This document shows positions 1-5,746 of a DNA stretch of 11,596 bases, piece after piece. How positions within the stretch are numbered: the stretch's first letter is position 1; the number at the start of each line of letters is the position of its first letter. Made by a program: the position numbers and the translations under genes. This DNA is from Tannerella sp. GTDB lineage: Bacteria > Bacteroidota > Bacteroidia > Bacteroidales > Tannerellaceae. The notes beneath the pieces are model-generated. The model ran no database searches and was not told where the DNA came from. It was given only the letters and a program-made list of their open reading frames with translations. The stretch is from assembly GCA_031263835.1 (NCBI GenBank), contig JAISEZ010000295.1, forward strand, positions 1-11,596. The letters run 5' to 3'.

Positions 1-27
1 CCGTATTTCGTTTCGCAAAAAAATGCC

Positions 28-35
28 TATCTTTG
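28..35 (+). promoter_or_regulatory. Bacteroidetes-type -7 promoter element for the peptidase-phosphatase unit
   Basis: The octamer TATCTTTG matches the Bacteroidetes sigma-ABfr -7 consensus TAnnTTTG exactly. It lies about 23-30 nt before the peptidase start codons, so the untranslated leader would be roughly 20 nt. A clear -33 TTTG is not seen; only TTTC-like tracts occur near positions 5-14, close to the window edge. The call rests on the consensus match and the position; no transcript evidence is available. Confidence 0.6.
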
Positions 36-58
36 GCGCTTGTAAATAAAGCGAAAGG

Positions 59-1231
59 ATGGATATGGGAATGTCGGAAGACTTGCCGATGAGACGGAAA
101 CGGGTACAGAATGCCCTGCAGCAGATGGAGGCGGACGGATGTTTGCTGACGACGGATGTGAATCTTTATTACATGACCGGGCGGGTGTTCGGCGGCTATT
201 TTTACTTGCCGGCCGAAGGCGAACCGGTTTTTTTTGTGAAACGGCCGAACGATTTCAGTGACAGTCAGGTTGTGTTTATCCGGAAGCCGGAACAGATTGC
301 CGACTGTTTTGCGTCGCAGGGCTGGCCGCTTCCCCGGAAACTGCTGCTCGAAACGGACGAGATTTCCTATAATGAATGTATTCGCCTGCAGGCGGCGCTC
401 GGTTCGCCGGTGATTGACAATGCGACCGCGCTGATGCGGCAGGTGCGCATGATTAAGACGCCCCGGGAAATCGACCAGTTCCGCCTCTCCGCACAGCAAC
501 ATGCCAGGACCTATTCCGAGATAACGTCCTGTTTCCGTCCGGGAATGACGGACCTCGAACTGCAGGCCGCCATTGAATACCGGATGCGTCTGAACGGTTC
601 AATCGGCCTCTTCCATGCGTTCGGGCCGAACATGCACATCTTCATGGGAAGCATCCTGACCGGCTCCAACGCCGAAACGCCTTCGCCATACGATTTTGCA
701 CTGGGTGGCGGCGGACAGACGCCTCTCTGCCCGATTGGCGCCAACGGTACCGTATTGAAGGAAGGCATGGCGGTCATGGTTGATATGGTGGGTAATTACA
801 CGGCCTGCCTGACCGATATGACGCGCGTGTTTGCGGTGGGTAAGCTGCCCGAACCGGCCTGCCGGGCGCACCGGGTGTCGCGGGTGATTCAGGAGAAAAT
901 CATGCAGACGGCGCGACCGGGCGTATCCTGTGCCGCCCTGTACGGGGTGGCGATAGCCGAAGTCGAGCGGGAAGGACTGGCGGATTATTTCATGGGAACC
1001 CGTCAGCAGGCGAAATTCGTCGGACACGGAATCGGCCTGCAAATCAACGAGCCGCCGGTGCTTGCGTCCCGTTCGAAAGAAACGCTGCAACCGAACATGG
1101 TATTTGCGCTGGAGCCGAAATTCGTGATTCCCGGCGTGGGGGCCGTCGGTATTGAAAACAGTTTTCTGGTTACGGAAACCGGTCTGGAAAAACTCACCCT
1201 GTTTGAAGAAGATATTATACCAATATATTAA
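59..1231 (+). CDS. M24-family metallopeptidase (Xaa-Pro aminopeptidase-like)
   Basis: Predicted cytosolic dimetal aminopeptidase of the pita-bread fold, cleaving the N-terminal residue before proline or a related dipeptide; the exact substrate is not readable. Residues 1 to about 125 resemble the Creatinase_N domain and about 135-380 the catalytic domain. All five expected metal ligands are visible: D242 and D253 (in VDMVGNYTACLTDMTR), H323 (VGHGIGL), E352 (ALEPKF) and E366 (GIENSF), so the enzyme should be active. No signal peptide is seen. The start is uncertain: ATG at 59 directly abuts the AAAGG purine run, whereas the in-frame ATG at 65 sits 6 nt after it and may be the real start. The stop overlaps the alkaline phosphatase ATG by one base, implying co-translation. 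Xaa-Pro aminopeptidase, prolidase and creatinase-like hydrolase cannot be separated from sequence alone. Confidence 0.88.
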   Translation: MDMGMSEDLPMRRKRVQNALQQMEADGCLLTTDVNLYYMTGRVFGGYFYLPAEGEPVFFVKRPNDFSDSQVVFIRKPEQIADCFASQGWPLPRKLLLETDEISYNECIRLQAALGSPVIDNATALMRQVRMIKTPREIDQFRLSAQQHARTYSEITSCFRPGMTDLELQAAIEYRMRLNGSIGLFHAFGPNMHIFMGSILTGSNAETPSPYDFALGGGGQTPLCPIGANGTVLKEGMAVMVDMVGNYTACLTDMTRVFAVGKLPEPACRAHRVSRVIQEKIMQTARPGVSCAALYGVAIAEVEREGLADYFMGTRQQAKFVGHGIGLQINEPPVLASRSKETLQPNMVFALEPKFVIPGVGAVGIENSFLVTETGLEKLTLFEEDIIPIY

Positions 1232-2940
1232 TGTTCATTACAATGAGAAGACAAATTCTTTTTTTATTTCTGCTGCCCGTCGCCGTATGGCCGGCGCGCT
1301 CACTGGAACCGGAGCAGGTCAAGCCCGTCAGGAACCTGATTCTGATGATTCCCGACGGGACTTCACTGGCCACCGTTTCGGCGGCGCGCTGGTATCAGTG
1401 GTATCAGCATCCGGACAAACCCAAGCTGGCCATTGACCCTTATCTGTGCGGAACGGTGCGCACCCACTCGTCGAACGACCCGATTGGCGATTCGGCGCCA
1501 ACCACGTCCTGCTACATGACCGGATATCCGAGTCTGGCGGGATTTGTCGCCACCTATCCGGTAAGCGACCCGGAAAACGACATCTACCCGACAGACCCGT
1601 CGCGGGCATATCAGCCGCTGACCACCCTTCTGGAAGCTGCAAAGTTTCTGAAACAGAAGGCGACGGGGCTGGTATTCACCTGCGAGTTCCCTCATGCAAC
1701 GCCGGCAGACTGTTCGGCGCACAGCTACAACCGCGGACGCTATGACTGGATTATTCCCCAGATGGTGCATAACAGTCTGGACGTTGTGATTGGCGGCGGC
1801 GCTTCGCTGCTGTCGGAGGCGGATGAACTGTACCTGAAGGCCGGCGGCTACGGCGTGTACAGAAATGATATGGCAGGCATGCGCGGCCACGCCGGTAACC
1901 GGATGTGGGCGCTGTACAGCGAAAGAGGCATGGCGTATGACCTTGACCGGGATGCATCCAGAGAACCGTCCATCGAAGAAATGACGCGCAAAGCCATTGA
2001 GAAGCTGTCCGCCAGTGAAAACGGATTCTTCCTGATGGTGGAAGGCAGCAAGGTTGACTGGGCGGCACATGCCAACGACCCGGCGGCGATGATTACGGAA
2101 TTTCTGGCTTTTGACCGCGCCTGTCAGGCGGCGTTCGAATTTGCCCGTCAGAACGGCGAAACGGCGGTTGTCATTGTTCCCGACCACGGAAACAGCGGCA
2201 TCAGCCTTGGCTCGTACACTTGCGGACATACGACGAAAGACGGCCTTATGCACGCGGTTTCGCAGGTAAAACTGACGGCGGAAGGCTTTGCCGATAAGCT
2301 GAACAGCGAACCGGCATCGGCCGTGCAGCGGATTTTCCGCGAATATGCCGGTTTTGAACTGACGGACGAAGAACTGAACACCCTGTATCAATGCAAAAGC
2401 TATAAAAACAGTCCGGTTCCCGAGGCCGAACGTTCGGACAAAGGCGCGCTGGCGTCGCTGTACAGCAGTTCGCTGAACGGCTTTGTGGCCAAGCTCATCA
2501 CCTCGAAGACCTGTTTCGGTTTCACGACCGGCGGGCATACGGGCGAGGAAGTCTTTCTGGCTGCCTATCATCCGGCGGGCACCCTGCCTGCGGGCATGCA
2601 CACGAACATCGAACTGAATCATTACATGACGGCAGCGCTGGGGCTGCACGGCCGGCTGGACGAACTGACCGACGCCAATTTCGCACCCCATACGGAAGTG
2701 TTCAGGGAGTATGCGTATGAGGTGATTGCGCCGGCAAACGCAGAGGACACGCCGCTGCTCATTGTGAAAAACAGGAAAGACCGGAAAAAGCAGTTGAGCA
2801 TCACGCCGAATACGAATATCGTGAAACTCGGCAGAAAGGCCGATGAAGAGGCGAAACTGTCGTCCGTCATTGTGTATGTGGATGTCAACAACACGTTTTA
2901 TCTGCCCCGGTCACTGGCCGATTATATGAAACAGGAATAG
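1231..2940 (+). CDS. Secreted alkaline phosphatase, PhoA superfamily
   Basis: Metal-dependent phosphomonoesterase, expected in the periplasm, releasing phosphate from organic esters. The PhoA active site is readable: metal ligand D42 (IPDGTS), nucleophile S88 in GDSAPTT, the FPHATP motif with T157 (E. coli T155 position), E271, D276 and H280 in MVEGSKVDWAAH, D318 and H319 in VPDHG, and H436 in TTGGHTGEEV. The N-terminus has a basic then hydrophobic stretch typical of a Sec signal peptide (residues 5-24). Met5 at 1243 is an equally good start, but Met1 at 1231 overlaps the preceding stop codon (TAATG). At 569 residues it is longer than E. coli PhoA, because about 115 residues separate H319 from H436 and because of a tail of roughly 80 residues. 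It is the last gene before a strong terminator. The natural substrate is unknown. Confidence 0.93.
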   Translation: MFITMRRQILFLFLLPVAVWPARSLEPEQVKPVRNLILMIPDGTSLATVSAARWYQWYQHPDKPKLAIDPYLCGTVRTHSSNDPIGDSAPTTSCYMTGYPSLAGFVATYPVSDPENDIYPTDPSRAYQPLTTLLEAAKFLKQKATGLVFTCEFPHATPADCSAHSYNRGRYDWIIPQMVHNSLDVVIGGGASLLSEADELYLKAGGYGVYRNDMAGMRGHAGNRMWALYSERGMAYDLDRDASREPSIEEMTRKAIEKLSASENGFFLMVEGSKVDWAAHANDPAAMITEFLAFDRACQAAFEFARQNGETAVVIVPDHGNSGISLGSYTCGHTTKDGLMHAVSQVKLTAEGFADKLNSEPASAVQRIFREYAGFELTDEELNTLYQCKSYKNSPVPEAERSDKGALASLYSSSLNGFVAKLITSKTCFGFTTGGHTGEEVFLAAYHPAGTLPAGMHTNIELNHYMTAALGLHGRLDELTDANFAPHTEVFREYAYEVIAPANAEDTPLLIVKNRKDRKKQLSITPNTNIVKLGRKADEEAKLSSVIVYVDVNNTFYLPRSLADYMKQE

Positions 2941-2941
2941 G

Positions 2942-2976
2942 GAACGGAGACGGTGACTGGCCGTCTCCGTTCTTTC
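2942..2976 (+). terminator. Intrinsic terminator after the alkaline phosphatase gene
   Basis: A perfect 12-bp stem (2942-2953 GAACGGAGACGG pairing with 2961-2972) with a 7-nt loop begins one base after the phosphatase stop and is followed by a short T-rich stretch (TTT at 2973-2975). The GC-rich stem and its position make it a convincing end of the peptidase-phosphatase transcript, although the U-tract is short. Confidence 0.8.
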
Positions 2977-2978
2977 GG

Positions 2979-3119
2979 GTGTCGCCTCGAAAAATTGAAG
3001 AGGCTCTTCACCGCTCTGTGAAGAGGCTGTTCATCGCCTTCTGAAGAGGCTCTTCACCGCCTTATGAAGAGGCTCTTCATAACCCGGTGAACAGCCTCTT
3101 CAATTTTTCGATGCGACAC
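2979..3119. repeat. 141-bp module: 27-bp terminal inverted repeats enclosing palindromic 23-bp tandem units
   Basis: The arms 2979-3005 and 3093-3119 are inverted copies matching at 26 of 27 positions; the outer seven bases are GTGTCGC and GCGACAC, and the single mismatch is at 2986 against 3112. Inside and overlapping the arms are five 23-bp units: 2996-3018, 3019-3041, 3042-3064, 3065-3087 and 3088-3110. Most units carry the quasi-palindrome TGAAGAGGCTCTTCA (7-bp arms around a central G). The module could fold either as one long hairpin or as a row of small ones. Long terminal inverted repeats resemble a MITE, but the flanks (TTTCGG and TTTGAA) show no convincing target-site duplication and no copy elsewhere in the window was seen. 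The period and lack of unique spacers exclude CRISPR. Confidence 0.85.
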
Positions 3120-3123
3120 TTTG

Positions 3124-3522
3124 AAAACTTCAGAGAGTTCTCCGGAAACTTCAGAGAGTTCTCCGGAAACTTCAGAGAGTTCTCGGAAAACTTCAGAGAG
3201 TTCTCGGAAAACTTCAGAGAGCTCTCGGAAAACTTCAGAGAGCTCTGAGAAAACTTCCCAGAGCTCTGAGAAAACTTCCCAGAGCTCTGAGGAAACTTCC
3301 CAGAGCTCTGAGAAAACCTCCCAGAGCTCTGAGAAAACTTCCCAGAGCTCTGAGAAAACTTCTCAGAGCTCTGAGAAAACTTCATAGAGCTCTGAGAAAA
3401 CTTCCCAGAGCTCTGAGAAAACTTCCCAGAGCTCTGAGAAAATCTCCCAGAGCTCTGAGAAAACCTCCCAGAGCTCTGAGGAAACTTCATAGAGCTCTGA
3501 GAAAACTTCACAGAGCTCTGAG
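3124..3522. repeat. Nineteen tandem 21-bp units with an AGAGCTCT palindromic core
   Basis: The stretch divides without gaps into nineteen 21-bp units starting at 3124 + 21(n-1). A typical unit reads AAAACTTC, then CC, then AGAGCTCTGAG. Units 5-19 contain the AGAGCTCT palindrome; unit 12 extends to a perfect 18-bp palindrome at 3360-3377. Units 1-4 instead carry AGAGTTCTC and end CCG or CGG, so variants are ordered from left to right. Since 21 is a multiple of three and the unit lacks stops in some frames, both strands show long open frames (a KFSQSSG-like heptad on minus, SEKTSQS-like on plus). No start with a ribosome site supports translation. Twenty-one bp is two DNA helical turns, so a protein bound to each unit would face the same side. 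Confidence 0.92.
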
Positions 3523-3716
3523 AGTACGGCTGATAAAGTTTCTTCGGGACATGTTTTTTGTACTCATCATACTGTATTTTAACGGCTTTATTGATTTCAC
3601 AATACTAAACTAACGAAAGAAAACGGGAAACTCCTAACCGGGCAACCGGGTTCATTCTTTTTTGTCCGCAGGTCCTGTTTTTTTCAGATTCGCGTGATTG
3701 AATGGAAAAAAATGAC
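3523..3716. other. AT-rich gap between the repeat array and the dnaN promoter
   Basis: This stretch of about 190 nt has no credible gene. It is visibly more AT-rich than the flanking genes and holds a terminator-like hairpin at 3636-3663. On the minus strand two short frames enter the repeat array: one reads EINKAVKIQYDEYKKHVPKK and continues into the heptad frame without any ATG, GTG or TTG upstream of the array; another contains SRRNFISRTL and stops at the array edge. I saw no DnaA box matching TTATCCACA. Confidence 0.6.
3636..3663 (+). terminator. Weak terminator-like hairpin upstream of dnaN
   Basis: CCGG (3638-3641) pairs with CCGG (3646-3649) around a GCAA tetraloop of the GNRA type. 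AA at 3636-3637 pairs with TT at 3651-3652 past a bulged G. A T-rich run (3655-3663) follows. No gene lies immediately upstream, so it would only matter if the repeat region is transcribed. The stem is short and the call is tentative. Confidence 0.3.
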
Positions 3717-3724
3717 TATTTTTG
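3717..3724 (+). promoter_or_regulatory. -7 promoter element for the dnaN operon
   Basis: TATTTTTG is an exact match to the Bacteroidetes -7 consensus TAnnTTTG, 51 nt before the dnaN ATG, giving an A-rich leader of about 45 nt. An ATTG at 3697-3700 is a weak candidate for the -33 element, with somewhat short spacing. It is the best promoter seen between the repeat array and dnaN and probably serves the downstream gene run. Confidence 0.6.
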
Positions 3725-3775
3725 TTCGTTTCAAATAAAGAGATAAAATAACAAACAACAGAAAATTAGATTTAT

Positions 3776-4900
3776 ATGAAATTTGACGTATCAAGTTCGG
3801 CGCTCATGTCGCGCCTGCAATCCATCAGTAAAGTGATCGCATCCAAGAACACACTGCCCATTCTGGACTGTTTCCTGTTCCAGCTGGAGGATAACAAACT
3901 GACCATCGTGGCATCGGACGTGGAAACCCGTCTGATCACCAGCGTAGAAGTGATGAATGCTCAAGGCGCCGGACTCTTTGCCGTTTCCGCAAAGATGTTG
4001 CTGGAGCCGTTGAAGAAACTGCCCGAACAGCCCCTGACGTTCGACATCAATGATGAAAACATGGAGATTTTCATTTATTTCGAGAACGGCAAATACAACT
4101 TTATCGGACAGAAAGGCGATACCTATCCCCAGCAGAAGGCGCTGACCGACACCTGTACCTCCATTACGCTGGAATCGCAGGTGCTGTTGAACGGTATCGG
4201 TCGCGCGCTGTTTGCCGCGGCGGACGACGAACTCCGGCCGGTCATGAACGGCGTTTATTTCGACATCCAGACCGATTCCCTGACGTTTGTCGCCTCCGAC
4301 GGGCACAAGCTGGTTCGGCTGCGCAACAGCGCCGTACAGTCGGAAGGCCGTGCGTCGTTTATCCTGCCGAAAAAGCCGGCCAACCTGCTGAAGAACCTGC
4401 TTTTCAAAAGCGACGACCCGGTGAAAATCCTGTTCGACGAAAACAACGCTTACGTCTCTTTGGGAGCTTTCGAGATGGTATGCCGTTTGATTGAGGGACG
4501 TTACCCGAATTACAACAGCGTGATTCCGCCGGAAAACCCGAACAGGGTGACCATCGAACGGGTGCTGTTCCTGAATGCACTGGAGCGGGTATCCGTTTTT
4601 TCCAATCCGGCAAGCAGTCTGGTGAAATTGCAGCTGACCGAAAACCAAATCACCGTCTCGGCCCAGGACATTGATTTCTCGACCTCGGCCGAAGAAAAAA
4701 TCCTGTGCCAGTATGAAGGCGAAGAGTTGAGTATCGGTTTCAAGGCAACATTCCTGATTGAAATACTGGACAATATCAATGCCGGCGAGATTGTGCTGGG
4801 ATTGGCCGACCCGTCTCGCGCCGGCATCGTCGTGCCCGTCGAAAATGAGGAAAATGAAGATTTGCTGATGCTGCTCATGCCGATGGTATTGAACGATTAA
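3776..4900 (+). CDS. dnaN: DNA polymerase III beta subunit (sliding clamp)
   Basis: Ring-shaped processivity clamp that holds the replicative polymerase and other DNA enzymes on DNA in the cytoplasm. The 374-residue length is normal for the family. Recognisable elements are the N-terminal TLPILDCFLF (26-35), ELRPVMNGVYFD (152-163), ASDGHKL (173-179, corresponding to ATDGHRL), IEGRYPNYNSVIPP (239-252) and the C-terminal LLMPMVLND, equivalent to the VMPMRL end that helps form the partner-binding pocket. The three-domain clamp architecture is intact. The ATG at 3776 is preceded by an A/T-rich leader without a strong Shine-Dalgarno, which is normal in Bacteroidetes. It is the first gene after the repeat arrays and heads a run of closely spaced genes. 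No dnaA lies in the window. Confidence 0.97.
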   Translation: MKFDVSSSALMSRLQSISKVIASKNTLPILDCFLFQLEDNKLTIVASDVETRLITSVEVMNAQGAGLFAVSAKMLLEPLKKLPEQPLTFDINDENMEIFIYFENGKYNFIGQKGDTYPQQKALTDTCTSITLESQVLLNGIGRALFAAADDELRPVMNGVYFDIQTDSLTFVASDGHKLVRLRNSAVQSEGRASFILPKKPANLLKNLLFKSDDPVKILFDENNAYVSLGAFEMVCRLIEGRYPNYNSVIPPENPNRVTIERVLFLNALERVSVFSNPASSLVKLQLTENQITVSAQDIDFSTSAEEKILCQYEGEELSIGFKATFLIEILDNINAGEIVLGLADPSRAGIVVPVENEENEDLLMLLMPMVLND

Positions 4901-4913
4901 GAACCGGACGCCG

Positions 4914-5690
4914 ATGCAGTTGAAGATAGTAAATCCGCTGGTGTTCTTTGATTTGGAGACCACGGGAATCAATATCAGCAAAGACCGGATTGTTGAAATC
5001 TCCATATTGAAGATTTTATCAAACGGCAAGGAGGAAAGCAAAACGCGACGAATCAACCCGGAAATGCCGATACCGGCCGATGCAACCAAAATACACGGCA
5101 TCACGGACGAGGACGTAAAGGACTGTCCGACGTTTAAAGCCATTGCCAAATCGTTAGCCGCCCTGATTGAGGGCTGCGATTTGGCGGGCTTCAACTCGAA
5201 CCGGTTCGACATTCCGCTGCTGGCGGAGGAATTTCTGCGTGCAGGCGTGGATATTGACCTGAACAGAAGAAAATTTGTGGACGTGCAAACCATCTATCAC
5301 AAGATGGAACAGCGTACGCTCGCGGCAGCCTACAAGTTTTACTGTAACAAAGACCTCGACAATGCCCACAGCGCCGAAGGCGATACCAAAGCGACGTATG
5401 AGGTGCTGATGGCACAGCTGGACCGGTATCCGGACTTGCAGAACGACATTAAGTATCTTTCCGAGTTTTCGAGTTTCACGAACAACGTGGATTTTGCCGG
5501 ACGGATGATATACAACAGTAAAAAGGAGGAAGTCATCAATTTCGGCAAGTACAAGGGACGGCTGGTGACGGAAGTCCTGAGCAGCGACCCGTCCTATTAT
5601 ACGTGGGTGATGAACGGCGATTTTGCGTTGAACACCAAAAAGATATTGACCGAAATCCGTTTGCGCGGCATACAGGGAAAAAGTAACTAA
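4914..5690 (+). CDS. DnaQ-fold 3'-5' exonuclease with DUF3820-like C-terminal domain
   Basis: DEDDh-type exonuclease of the DNA polymerase III epsilon superfamily, probably acting in proofreading or DNA/RNA end processing. Exo I is FFDLETTG with D13 and E15; Exo II is AGFNSNRFD with D99; Exo III is AHSAEGD with H152 and D157, so all acidic residues and the histidine are present. After residue 200 a second segment, INFGKYKGR through YYTWVMNGDF (208-236), resembles the small DUF3820 domain (FGKYKG...YL.W). The fusion fits a Bacteroidetes 'exonuclease' class rather than a standard stand-alone epsilon subunit. The gene starts 13 nt after dnaN and is probably co-transcribed, which suggests, without proving, work alongside the clamp. 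Confidence 0.9.
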   Translation: MQLKIVNPLVFFDLETTGINISKDRIVEISILKILSNGKEESKTRRINPEMPIPADATKIHGITDEDVKDCPTFKAIAKSLAALIEGCDLAGFNSNRFDIPLLAEEFLRAGVDIDLNRRKFVDVQTIYHKMEQRTLAAAYKFYCNKDLDNAHSAEGDTKATYEVLMAQLDRYPDLQNDIKYLSEFSSFTNNVDFAGRMIYNSKKEEVINFGKYKGRLVTEVLSSDPSYYTWVMNGDFALNTKKILTEIRLRGIQGKSN

Positions 5691-5733
5691 CGCATTTCGG
5701 ATACGCCGGAAATAAACAGGCTTTTGGAAATAC

Positions 5734-5740
5734 GGAAAGG
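5734..5740 (+). promoter_or_regulatory. Ribosome binding site of coaBC
   Basis: GGAAAGG ends 6 nt before the ATG at 5747 and supports that start; a second ATG follows at 5750. This purine-rich site stands out because most genes in the window lack one. Confidence 0.5.
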
Positions 5741-5746
5741 CGTCGC

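Noticed and set aside
1363..2691. 442-codon minus-strand open frame opposite the alkaline phosphatase
   Set aside because: The plus-strand frame has a complete active site and signal peptide. The antisense translation is Arg/Val/Gln-rich with no recognisable domain, as expected for a shadow of GC-rich codon use.
2996..3110. CRISPR array
   Set aside because: The 23-bp and 21-bp units are contiguous with no unique spacers, and no cas genes are present.
3077..3511. 144-codon minus-strand frame of KFSQSSG heptads, and an 88-codon plus-strand frame of SEKTSQS heptads (3121-3387)
   Set aside because: Both follow automatically from a 21-bp repeat lacking stops. Starts are GTG and TTG without a ribosome site. 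The minus frame stays open back to about 3604 but has no start codon there. Translation remains possible but unsupported.
3520..3603. Minus-strand SRRNFISRTL stretch resembling a twin-arginine leader just outside the array
   Set aside because: The frame stops at the array edge after about 30 codons, has no hydrophobic core after the arginines and no downstream protein; best taken as chance in AT-rich DNA, or at most a relic.
3523..3775. Chromosomal origin with DnaA boxes
   Set aside because: No TTATCCACA-type box was seen on either strand and dnaA is absent. Kept only as a low-confidence hypothesis in the findings.
3791..5293. 500-codon minus-strand open frame opposite dnaN and the exonuclease gene
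   Set aside because: It spans two well-identified genes on the other strand and shows no motif; its length is explained by codon bias of the real genes.
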